This document shows, piece after piece, positions 1-10,800 of a stretch of DNA of 64,000 bases; position 1 is the stretch's first letter, and each line of letters begins with the position of its first letter. The position numbers were made by a program, and so were the translations under genes. This DNA is from DASWIG01 sp965371445 (GTDB lineage Bacteria; Acidobacteriota; Thermoanaerobaculia; Multivoradales; J023): the NCBI GenBank assembly GCA_965371445.1, contig CBDUYN010000009.1:51819-115818 (forward strand), read 5' to 3'. The notes below the pieces were generated by a model, which made no database searches, was not told the DNA's origin, and saw only the letters and a program-made list of their open reading frames with translations.

Positions 1-174
1 CCCCACATCGTGGTGATCGACAAGACCCTGGCCGAGACCTTCTGGCCTGGCGAGCCGGCCCTGGGACGCCGCATCGCTTTCGAGTTCGACATCGAGACGG
101 ACCCGCCGTCGCCGATCTGGCGCGAGGTGGTCGGTGTCGTCGGCCACTCGTGGCCGGCTCCGGGGTTGGGGTGA
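1..174 (+). pseudogene. 3' remnant of a MacB/FtsX-type orphan permease
   Basis: Frame 1 is open from the window edge to a TGA at 172-174 and encodes 57 residues with the motifs TFWPGEPALGRRI and REVVGVVG. These match the second periplasmic core domain of the intact permease at 42736-45156, which has TWPGEEPIGQRL and RRVVGVV at the same spacing. A normal permease would continue for about 250 residues with the last membrane helices, but here a stop follows at once, so the gene is truncated. The 5' part lies outside the window. I infer a broken acidobacterial-type duplicated orphan permease. Confidence 0.7.
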
Positions 175-205
175 GGGCCTGTCCTACCCGCCCCCTACGG
201 GACGG

Positions 206-287
206 GCAGGCGGGACGCCTGCGCTCCCAGCAGAAGAGGGGGAGCCCGGATGTGGGACTTCGTCCCTACGGCAGGCGGGACGCCTGC
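206..287. repeat. Two copies of a REP-like hairpin
   Basis: The 17-mer GCAGGCGGGACGCCTGC occurs at 206-222 and again at 271-287. Each copy is a perfect 7-bp stem with a 3-base loop. A third small palindrome, GGGACTTCGTCCC, lies just before the second copy. The group sits between two broken genes and looks like scattered repetitive extragenic palindromes. Confidence 0.6.
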
Positions 288-322
288 CGGACGCACCAGC
301 GTCCTATCTCCCGGGCCACGCC

Positions 323-511
323 TCATCGGGGCTCCAGGCGTGCGCGTTCCTCATGCAACCAGCGGCTGAGTTGCTCTTCGCTCGGCAACTCCAACACGTA
401 GCGTGAGACGAAGAGCGCATCCGCGACTCCTGCCATGGTGTAGCGAACGACCTCCGTATTTTTGCCCGAGCACAGGAGGATCCCTACCGGCGGGTTGCTG
501 GATGCGCACGC
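323..511 (-). pseudogene. C-terminal remnant of a DUF1016/YhcG-type nuclease
   Basis: Read on the minus strand, one frame ends at 323 and contains NPPVGILLCSGKN followed by EVVRYTMAG, SRYVLELPSEEQL and a charged tail. This is the conserved C-terminal block of DUF1016 (YhcG, PDDEXK-fold) proteins, which normally carry about 300 further residues upstream. Beyond about 511 the similarity is lost and no start codon with a ribosome-binding site can be placed. It is a decayed fragment lying beside the REP-like hairpins. Confidence 0.55.
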
Positions 512-712
512 CCTGATTTGGCACCTCCGAGACTCGGATTCCCTCTCGCCCGCTTCCCGATGGCCGCGAGGCGGTCACTGATCAGCCGCAACTCCGCCTG
601 CGCCGACGGCACCGTGGCGTTCACTCACCGCCCTCACGACGCCGCAACACCCGGTGTAGAGTGCTCCTTCGGAGGCCATCTCGGTCACGGCCTGAAACGC
701 GGGGGCTCATTC

Positions 713-1675
713 ATGGACAAGACCGGAAGATCTCTCGGCATGGGATGGATCCTGGCGACCCTCGCTTCGGCGAGCGGCGTCCACCGAGGGTCCAAGGCGG
801 TGCTCGGACCGCCCCTACCTCGTAATCCCCTGAGCCGTCTCTTCCTGGCCGGCAAGGCGGCTGCCGCCTGCGCCCTGGCTCTTTCTCTCGACGCTCTGAC
901 CGGGAACCCCGACCACGTGACGTCGACGTTCGTGGCCGTGCTCTCGGTCTCGCCGGTCGTCCTGATGGGGCTCCGGCGATCTCTCGACCAGGTGGTGGGG
1001 AGCGTCGTGGGTGGCCTCTGGGGCGGCGGCGCGATGCTGCTCGGCCTGGGGCCGGGAATCGGCATCCCGCTGGCGGTCGGAGCCGCCGTCTTGACGGCGT
1101 TCGGCCTGGGGTTCGAGCGTGGTTATACCGTGGCCGCGTTTTCGGCGCTCTTCGTCCAGGCGGTGCCCTGGGGAGGCCCTCTCGCGACCCTTGAGGTGCG
1201 CTTCCTGGCCGTGGGGACCGCGGCGGCAAGCGCCTTCATGGTCAACCTCCTCTTCTCGGCCGCCGCCTATCGGAACATCTTCCGCCGTCGGATGCGTTTC
1301 GCCGAGGCCACCGTCTCGACTCTTCTGAGCCGGGCCGCGGAAGAAGGGCCGGCGGTGGTGCGCTCGGGCTTTCCGGTGCTGGCCGCCCTGGAGGCGGAGC
1401 TCGCTCTGGCGACGGAGGAGCTGCGGTTCCGGCGGGCGCGGAAAACGGAGGCCTGGATTGCCGGGCTCACACAGCGCGCCGCCAACCTGCGCCGCCTTCT
1501 GCACTTGGTCCTGGACCTCGTCTACCGGCTGGAGGAGGAGGGTTTGCCCGAGGACACGATGCAGGAGTGGTTGCGTTGGCTGGTACAGGAAGGAGAAGGT
1601 GAACCGGAAGTTCCGTCCGAGCTCGTCGCGACCACCCGGCGGATTCGAGAGCTCGGAAAAACGCTTCGCTCCTGA
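713..1675 (+). CDS. FUSC/aromatic acid exporter-like membrane protein
   Basis: This 320-residue protein has an N-terminal half rich in hydrophobic helices (about residues 45-185, five or six segments) and a soluble, Arg/Glu-rich helical C-terminal half ending in VATTRRIRELG. That layout, with the VVLMGLRRSLDQVVGSVVGG stretch, resembles FUSC/ArAE-type (DUF939) inner-membrane proteins related to aromatic-acid exporters. I chose the ATG at 713 because upstream in-frame sequence is Arg-rich and not protein-like. The gene converges on NRPS-C with 142 bp between the stops. A role in exporting the peptide is possible but rests on position only; the substrate cannot be read from the sequence. Confidence 0.65.
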   Translation: MDKTGRSLGMGWILATLASASGVHRGSKAVLGPPLPRNPLSRLFLAGKAAAACALALSLDALTGNPDHVTSTFVAVLSVSPVVLMGLRRSLDQVVGSVVGGLWGGGAMLLGLGPGIGIPLAVGAAVLTAFGLGFERGYTVAAFSALFVQAVPWGGPLATLEVRFLAVGTAAASAFMVNLLFSAAAYRNIFRRRMRFAEATVSTLLSRAAEEGPAVVRSGFPVLAALEAELALATEELRFRRARKTEAWIAGLTQRAANLRRLLHLVLDLVYRLEEEGLPEDTMQEWLRWLVQEGEGEPEVPSELVATTRRIRELGKTLRS

Positions 1676-1817
1676 CTTTTCTGAAGGGTTCCGGCTCTGC
1701 TGGCCGAGGGCCTAAACGCCTCCCTGTCGCGAGATGCCCAGGCGTCGGGCGGCTGCGGACTTGTTGCCCTCGCTGCGCCTTTGGCCGCGCAAGCGCCGAC
1801 GCGGAGCGCCGGATCGG

Positions 1818-4800
1818 TCAAGCTTTCGGGGCCGACCTCGCGAGCGAGGCCGAGAGTCGTTCGGCCAAGACCCGGACATGGGGCTCTCGCATCATCGAGC
1901 GGTGATCCCCCGGCACCCGCGAGATCTCGACGTCGGCGGCCACGTCGTGCCACGAAGCGAGCTCTTCCTCCGTCCAGTCCGCGGAGAGCAGGAGCGTGAT
2001 CCGTCCGTCGTAGAAGCCCGGGACGTAACGGTCGATTGCCTCCAGGTTGTTGCGGAAGAGGCGATAGAGGTGACCCAGACGTTTGGGGCCGATGCCGTTT
2101 TCGAGGAGCTCGTTCGTGCGGGCCCGGTCGTGGAGCCGTCGCAAGCCCTCTTCGGGCGGCAGCGCCTCCCAGGCCGGATCGCAGAGCTCGGCCGGTATCC
2201 CCAGCTCTTCGGCGAAGGCCGCGAGGCTCGACGTGGAGCTGCCGTTCTCCCCGGGGACCGCCGAGTCGATGAGGACGACGAGCGCCGCCTCGCCGCCGTC
2301 GTCGCGGAGCTGGCGTGCCATCTCGAAGGCGATCCAGCCGCCCATCGACCAGCCACCCAGCAGGTACGGCCCTTGCAGAGAGACCTCGCGCACCGCCGCC
2401 AGGTAAGCGCGGGCCATCGCCTCGACGTCGCCGAGGAACGGCTTGCCGTCCTCATGACCCACCGATTGCAGGGCGTAGACCGAAAGCTCCGGCGGCAGGT
2501 GGGCGACCAGCTCGCGGTATCCCAGGACGTGTCCGCCCACCGGGTGGACGCAAAAGAGCGGCGTCGGCTCGCCCGCGGCCAGCTCCACGACGAGGGAGGG
2601 CCGCGGTCCCGGCTGGCCGTCGATCCGCGCCGCAAGACGGCGGAGCGTCGGCTCGTGAAAGAGCTCCGAGAGCGCCAGCGCGACGCCGAGGCGTTCCTCG
2701 ATCCGGGCCAGCAGGCGCACCGCCAGGAGCGAATGCCCTCCGAGGGCGAAGAACTCGCCGTCGCCCTCGACGCTCTCGAGGCCCAGGACCTCGGCGTAGA
2801 CGGCGGCCAGCCGCCTCTCCGTCGGCCCGGTGGGGCACGTCGCCTGGCGCTCGGCGGTGGGCAGAGGACGCCGCACGAGCTCTCCGCGGTCGACCTTGCC
2901 GGCGGGGGTGCTCGGCAGCGCGTCGATCGTGACGAAAGCCGCCGGCACCATCGCCGCCGGCAGGCGCTCGTTCAGGAACCGCCGCCATTCGGCCGAGCCG
3001 GTCTCGCGGCGCGCCTCGCGGGCGACGACGAAAGCCACCAGACCCTGGTCCGCAGACGTCAGCTCGCGGACGACGACGGCGGCCTGGCGCACCGCGGGGT
3101 GACGGGCGAGCTCGGCCTCGACCTCCCCGGGCTCGATGCGCTGGCCACGGAGCTTCACCTGGTGGTCGGTCCGTCCCAGGAAGTGGATCGTACCGTCGGC
3201 GCCGCGGCGGGCGAGGTCTCCGGTGCGGTAGAGCCGTGCCCCGCGGCGTCCGCTCCAGGGGTCCGGCAAAAAGCGCTCGGCCGTCGGCCGCGGACCGTTC
3301 CAGTAGCCGCGTCCCGGGGGCGCCGCGCCGACGAAGAGCTCGCCGGCGGCACCGATCGGCACCGGCCGAAGCTCGTCGTCGAGGAGGTGGAGGTCGGTGT
3401 TGGCGCCTGGCCGTCCGAGAGCGAGGACGGCGGTCTCCGGACGGCGCTCGCAGGCCCTCGCCGTGACGCCGATCGACGCCTCCGCGGGTCCGTAGAAGTT
3501 GTGCAGCGTCGTGGCTTCTGCGAATCGTTCGGCGAAGCGCTCGGCGTGTCCGCCCGGCAGGGCCTCGCCGCCGCAGATCACCCAGCGCAGGCTCGCGGAG
3601 CGCTCGGCCTCGTCCTCTTCGAGCCAGAGGGGCAGCGTCGAAGGCACATGGTGCAGGACCGTGACCTTCTCGCGGGCGACGAGGTGAGCCAGGTAAGCGC
3701 TGTCGAGGTGTCCGCCGGGTTTGGCGACTACCAGGGCGGCGCCGCAGAGGAGCGGCCACAGGGTCTCCCAGATCGCGACGTCAAAAGACGCCGGCGTCTT
3801 CTGAGCCACACGGTCGAGCGTCGACAGGGGATAGTCGCGCCGCATCCACAGGAGGTGGTTGGCGAGGCCCCGGTGGGTGTTGACCGCCGCCTTGGGGCGT
3901 CCCGTGGAGCCGGAGGTGTAGATCAGGTAGGCGGCGGCGTCGGGATCGACGTCGGCGGGAGGCGCCGGGGCACCTCGACGCTCGATCACCGGCCAGTCGG
4001 CGTCGAGGCAGAGGGCGGGCAACGGCCCGAGCTCGTCGACGAGCGGCCGCAGCTTCTCCTGGGTCAGGAGCAGCGAGAGGCGGGCGTCGTCGATCGTCCA
4101 GGCGAGTCGCATCCGTGGGTGAGCCGGGTCGACGGGGACGGCCGTGCCACCCGCGGCGAGCGTGGCGAGCAGCGCCACCACCATCTCCGGCGAGCGCTCG
4201 CCGAGAAGACCGACGCGCTTTTCCGGGCCCACCCCGAGGCCGCGGAGGAAGCCGGCCAGCTGCAGGGTACGCTCGTGGAGCTCGCGGTAGCTCCACGTCC
4301 GGCCTGCGAAGACGATCGCGTCGGCCTCTCCGGTCCGCGCCGCCTGCTCGGCAAAGAGCCGCGGCACCGTGAGCGCCTCCTCGCCCCAGTCGGCGGCCGT
4401 GTCGTTCCACTCGCGCAGCAGCTGGTGGCGCTCCGCGGTACCCAGTAGGTCCAGCTCGCCGATCCGCCGGTCCGGCGCCTCGACGAAGCCGCGCAGGAGG
4501 TTCTCGTAGCCGCTGAGGAGCCGGCGGACACTCGTCTCGTCAAAGAGGCCGGCGTCGTAGTCGGCGGTCCCCGTGACGCCGTCTGCCGAGCGGGAAACGG
4601 AGAGCGTGAGCTCAAAGAGCGCCGTGCCCTCGTCCTCGTCGAACGGCATGGCCTCAAGCTCTTCCAGCTCCGGGACGTCGTCGCCGTCGTCCTCCAGGAA
4701 CATCACCTCGAAAAGCGGGTTCTCGCCGGGACGCCGGTGCGGGGCGAGCTCCTGGACGAGGCGCTCGAAAGGCAGGTCCTGGTGGGCGTGGACGTCGAGC

Positions 4801-7800
4801 GCGACCTCGCGGACCCGGTGCAGGAGCTCGCGCACCGTGGGGTCGCCGCCGAGGTCGACGCGCAGCAGGACGGTGTTGACGAAAAGACCCGCCAACCCCT
4901 CGGTCTCGCGCCGGTTGCGGTTGGCGACCGGCGAGCCGAGGACGACGTCGTTCGTACCGGCGTAGCGTCCGGCGAGCGCCGCGAAAGCGGCGAGGCTGGT
5001 CATGAAAAACGTCGTCCCCGCCTCCAGCCGCAAGCGTTCGAGTCCCTGGCTCAAGGAGGCCGGCAGCTGCCGGGCGTAGAGGGCGGGGCGGGGCCGGCGT
5101 TCGGCGGGCCGGGGCCGGTCGGCGGGAAGGTGCAGGGCCGGCGGCAAGCCATCGAGGTGGTGGCGCCACCAGTCGAGCTCGCGGCGTAGGGTCTCGCCGC
5201 CGAGGTGTCGTCGCTGCCAGCGGGCGAAATCGGCGTAGGCGATCGGCAGCGGGGCGAGCGGTGACGGACGGCGATGCCGGGCGGCGCGGTAGAGCTCGCC
5301 GAGCTCGTGGTGGAATATCGTCTCGGAGTAGCCGTCGAAGACGATGTGATGGACGGTGCGGGAGAAGACGTGGCGCCCCGGGCCGAGGACGAAGAGCACG
5401 GCGCGGAGCAGCGGTCCGTCCGCGAGGCCGAAGCTACGATGGGCCTCGCGGCGGCAGAGCTTCCCGGCCGTGGGCTGTCGCCTCTCGGCGGGCAGTGCGG
5501 AGAGGTCGACGATCGGCAGGGCGGCGTCGCCGCTCGGGGCGATCCGCAGGCAGGGCTCGCCGGCCTGGCTCGGGAACCGGCTCCGCAGCACCTCGTGGCG
5601 TTGGACGACGCCCCGCAGCGCCGCCGCGAGGGCGGCGACGTCGAGCGGTCCTTGGAGCGCGAGAGCGCTGTGGACGTGGTACCGCGTTCCCGAGGCGAGG
5701 TCCAGTCCTTCGAGGAGCCACATCCGTTCCTGGGCGAAGGAGAGGGGGAGGTCGCCGCCGGGCGGCGCCGGTAGGATGGGCGGTGCGGCGGCAAGCGGCG
5801 GTGCCGTCTCCAGGTGACGGGCGAGCTCGCGGATCGTCGGTCCGTCGAAGAAGACGCGCAGGGCCAGCTCCCGGCCCAGGTCCGTCCGGATGCGCGAGAC
5901 CACCTGGAGGGCGTTCAGGGAATGGCCGCCGAGGACGAAGAAGCTCTCGTCGACGCTGATCCTCCGACGTTCCAGGACCCGGGACCAGATCCCGGCGAGG
6001 ATCTCCTCGGTCGGGGTCGCCGGAGGCGTGACGGCCTCTGCCAAGGCCTCGACGGAGCGTCGGGCGAGGGCGCGGCGGTCGACCTTGCCGGTAGGGGAGC
6101 GCGGCATCTCGTCGACGGCGGTGAAGGCCGCGGGGACCATGTGGGCGGGGAGCTTCTCCAGGAGGGCGGCGCGGAGCTCGCCGGGGTCGCGGGCGGTGTC
6201 GGCCACGAGGTGGGCGACCAGCCGCCGTTCGCTCCCCTCGCCCTGGACGAGGACGGCGGCCTCGCGCACCCCCTCGACGGCGATCAGGGCCGCCTCGACC
6301 TCGCCCAGCTCGATGCGAAAGCCGCGCACTTTGACCTGGTGGTCGCGCCGCCCCAGGAACTCCAGGGTGGCGTCGTGGCGCCAGCGGGCGAGGTCGCCCG
6401 TACGGTAGAGCCGGGCGCCGCGGTCGGCGAAGGGGTTCGGGACGAACCTCTCGGCGGTCACCGCCGGCCTCCGCCGATAGCCGCGGGCCAGGCCGCCGCC
6501 GCCGAGATGGACCTCGCCAGGGGCGGCGATCGCCACGGCCTCCATCCGGGGACCCAGGACATGGACGCGCGTCGCGTCGACGGGCCGGCCGATCGGGACC
6601 GCGCCCGGCGTCGCGTCGACGCGGTGGACGAGCGACCAGACGGTGGCCTCGGTGGGACCGTAGAGGTTCCAGGCTTCCGGCGAGCGCCGGTGGAGCTCCT
6701 GGGCAAGGCCGCGCGGCATCTCCTCGCCGCCGCAAAGCGCTTTCAAGCCGTCGCCGCCTGGCCAGCCGGCGTCGAGCAGCAAGCGCCAGGTCGCTGGCGT
6801 CCCCTGGAGGAGGGTGGCGCCGGTGTCGGCGAGGGCCTCGCGGAGGCGTTCGCCGTCGCTTGCCGTCGCGCGGTCGACGAGGACGACGCGGGCGCCCCGC
6901 GTCAGGGGCAGCCAGAGCTCCAGGGCCGCGATGTCGAAGCTGATGGTCGTGACCGCGAGGACGACGTCGCGGCGATGGAGGCCGGGACGCCGGGCCATGG
7001 CGGCGAGGAGTTGGACGAGCGTCCGGTGGGTGACCTCGACGCCCTTTGGCTGGCCGGTGGAGCCGGAGGTGTAAAGGACGTAGGCCAGGTTGTCCAGGCT
7101 GTAGCCCGGGGATTCATCCCCGGGTAAGGGCGGTGTCGATGCCCTCGGTCTGCGATCTGCCAGCCATCCTTTCTTGGCAACCAGAGCCGCGAGCCCCGCG
7201 TCGTCCATGATGAGCTCCAGCCGCTCCGCCGGGTACGAAGGATCGAGAGGGACGTAGGCGCCTCCCGCCTTCCAGACGGCCAGCAGGGCGACGACCATCT
7301 CGACCGAGCGTTCGACGGCCACTCCGACGAGCGCTTCGGGACCGACGCCCACGTCGCGAAGCCGCCTCGCCAGCTCCTCGGCCCGCCGGTCGAGCTCGCC
7401 GTAGGTCAGCTCCTCCGCGAGGGCGTCGGCCGGTCGGAAGACGAGGGCGACCGAGCCGGCCTTGCGCCGGGCTTCTGCCTCGAAGAGCTGGAGGGCCGAG
7501 CGCACCGGCGGTGTCGTCGACGGTCCCGGCGCCCATTCGACGCTCAGCTGATGGCGCTCGGCCGCGCTCAGGACGCTGAGCTCCGCAGCCTCCTGCCCGA
7601 AGCCGTCCGCGAGAGCGGTGAGCACCGTCTCGAGATGGTGCAGCGAGCGCCTCGCCAGGGCCGCGCCGACGCGGCGCCGGTCGTAGCTGAGCTCAAAAGT
7701 CAGCCGGTGGCCGGGCAGGGCGTAGAGGGTCATCGGGTAGCTCGTCTTGCTGAAGCTTTTCAGCTCGGCGAAGTCGGCGTTTTCGTAGCCCTCTCTCAGG

Positions 7801-10800
7801 GGAAAGTTCTCGAAGACCAGGACGGTGTGAAAAAGGCTTTCTCCGGCCGCGACACCGCTCCATCTCCGAACGTCGACGAGCGGCGTCGCCTCGAAGCGGC
7901 ACATCTCGGCCAGGCCGTCCTGGAGGCGCCGCAGGTACTCGCCAGCGGTTTCGCGGCGCTCGCCGAGCCGTATCCTGACCGGCAGGGTGTTGGCGAGGAG
8001 GCCGACGATCGACTCGGCGCCGGCGAGCTCGGCCGGCCGGCCGGCGACGGTGGCGCCGAAGACGACGTCGTCCTCGCCGGAGATCGCGGCCAGCACCCGG
8101 GCCCAGGCTCCCTGGACCACGGTGTTGAGCGTCAAGGCCCGTCGCCGGGCCGTGGCCTCAAGCGTCGCGGTGACGCCGGGCGAGAGGGCGAGCACGATCT
8201 CGCCGGGCGCGGCGTCCTCGTCGATTTCGAGGCTGCCGGGGGGAGGCGGCGGGAGAGGCGTCGGCGCTTCGAAGCCGGCCAGGGTCAGGCGATAGAAGGC
8301 CTCGGCTTCGCCGTTCGCCTTCTGCTCGGCCAACCAGGCCAGGTAGTCGCGGAACGGCTGCGGCGGGGGAAGCCGTGGCTCCTCGCCGCGGCACAGGGCG
8401 TCGTAGGCCTTGGCCGCTTCGTCCAAGACCGTCGGCGTCGACCAGCCGTCGAGGAGCAGATGGTGGCAGCTCCAGACAAGTCGGCAGGTCTCGCCTCGTT
8501 CGCCGTCGCCGAGGCGTACGAGGAGGATTCGCGTCAAGGGCGCCTCGTCGAGGGCGAAGCCGCGGCGGCGGTCGTCCTCGAGGAGCCGCTCGACGTTGGC
8601 CGTCTGCTCGTCGCGGCCGAGGTGGCGAAAGTCGAGCTCCTCGAAGGGCAGCGTCACCTGGCGGTGGACGCGCTGGAGCGGCCGTTCGAGCCCCTCCCAC
8701 ACGAACGACGTCCGCAGCACCGCGTGCCGGTCGACGACCGTCTGCCAGGCGCGGCGGAGCGCGGTCCTCTCGACGTCCTGGAGGATCCAGCTGAGCTGCT
8801 CGAAGTAGACCCCGGAGCGCGGTGCCAGGCGGCTGTGAAAGAGCATCCCCTCCTGGAGCGGCGTCAGGGGATAGACGTCCTCGAGGTCGGTGGCCCGAGC
8901 GAAGGGTTGAAGCAGCCGTTCGAGGGCCGCCGGGTCGACCACCGCCAGGGGAAAGTCCGAGGGGGTCACGCCGCCGGCACCGGGCGAGAGGCAGTGTTGG
9001 ACGAGGCGGCGCAGCTCGTCGCGCAAGCCGGCGGCCAGGCCCTCCACGGTCGACGGCTCGTGGACGTTCCTGCTGTAGGCCCACTCGAGCTCGAAGCGTC
9101 CGCCGGCGACGCCTCCGTTCAGATCGAGGAGGTGGGTCCGCATGCCGCGCCGGCTCTGCTCGGGGCCCGAAGCTTCGTGGGCGGCGAAGAGGCGCGAGCC
9201 GTCGAGGCGGGCTTCGGCGACGTGTCCGAGGTAGTTGAAGCTCACCTGGGGGACGAGACGGCGGCGGCGGCCGGACGGCACCTGCCGGAGCGTCTCCTTG
9301 ACCGCCTTCAGGTCCGAGCCGACGTCCTTGCCGCGGACTCGAAGGGCCACGGGGTAGGTGACGGTGAACCAGCCGACGCTGCGTGAGAGGTCGACGTCCT
9401 CACCGAGCGCGTCGCGGCCGTGGGCTTCGAGCTCGACGACCGTGTCGCCGCCGCTCCACCGCGCCAGGACGCGCGCCAGGGCGGTGAGGAGGAGCTCCTC
9501 GGGGCGGGTCCGGTAGGCGGCGTTCGCCCGGCGCAGGAGGAGGTCGGTCTCCGCGGCGTCGAGGCGCGTCACGACGGTCGCCTCCGAGCCGAGCGTGTTG
9601 GCTCCTTCGTGGTCGACGGGAAGCGGTACCGTCTGGCGCACCAGCCGCGAGTAGCGCTCGAGCTCACCGGGCCCGAGCGCTTCCGTGTCGAGGCGGCGGG
9701 CCCAGTCCGGGAAGGCCGTGGTGGCGCTCGGCAGCTCGGGGGGAGATCCTTTCTCGTAGGCGCTGTAGAGGTGCTCGAGGTCGTCGAGGAGCACGCCCCA
9801 GGAGACCGCGTCGACGGCCAGGTGGTGGACGACGGCGAGGAGCCGCTCGGGATTCTCGGCGCCGGCGTCGAGAAGGACGAGGCGCCAGATCGGTCCCGAG
9901 GTGAGGTCGAGGCTCGCCTGGACCTGGGCTTTGGCTCGTTCGAGGGCTTCCTCGAGCTTGTCCGGCTGCAGCCGGCTGAGGTCGAGCCGGGCCACCGGCG
10001 GCTCGCCTGCCTCGTCGAGGAGGAGCTGACGCCAGATCCCGCCGGAGCGCTCGAAGCGCAACCTGAGGGCGGCGTGGTGCTCGGCGAGGGGTCTGGCGGC
10101 GGCCGCGAGGAGCGGCACTTCGAGCCGGCGGCGCAGCACGAGAAGGACCGACTGGTTGTAGTGCCAGGGCTCGGGAAGCTGCCAGGCAAAGAAGCTCCTT
10201 TGGATCGGTGTCAGAGGCACGCCTCCGCTCTCCGGCGCCGTCGCGGCTTTGGCCGTCACGTCGCGGCTCGCCGCCAGGTGACGGGCCAGGGCGGCCACCG
10301 TCTGATGGCGGAAGAGGTCGCGCGGCTGGAGGTGGAGGCCCGCCGGACGCGCGCGGGCGAGGACTCGCAGGCTCAGGATCGAGTCGCCGCCGAGGGTGAA
10401 AAAGCTCTCCTCGGCCGCGACGTGGGGGAGGCCGAGGACGTCGGCCCAGATCCTGGCGAGGGTGTCCGCGATGCGGCGTTCCGCCGCCTCGTCGCCCGGC
10501 GCCGGGTCCTCGTCGGACGCTTCGGGGCGCGGCGCTTCCTGCCAACGGCGCGCGAGGACCTGGCGCTCTTCGGCCGGGGTGGCGAAGGCGAGCTCGCCGG
10601 TCCGGCGCCGTGGATCGCCGAGCGCGCTGCGCAGCAGGCTTTCGTAGTGGGCGAGCATCCGCGAGATGGTGGCGGCGTCATGGAGCTCGGCGTCGTGCTC
10701 GATGCCGGCGACGAGCTCCCCGCCGTCGTTCCAGACGGTGAGCGAGGGCTCGAACGCCACCGTGAAGCTCGTGGCGGCCACCGATTCGGCCCGGACCTCC

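Noticed and set aside
1734..4448. Long plus-strand frame antisense to NRPS-C
   Set aside because: It mirrors conserved NRPS codons on the other strand, is Arg/Gln-rich and has no domain; the same holds for other long antisense frames at 7551-9386, 9420-11399 and 11748-14564.
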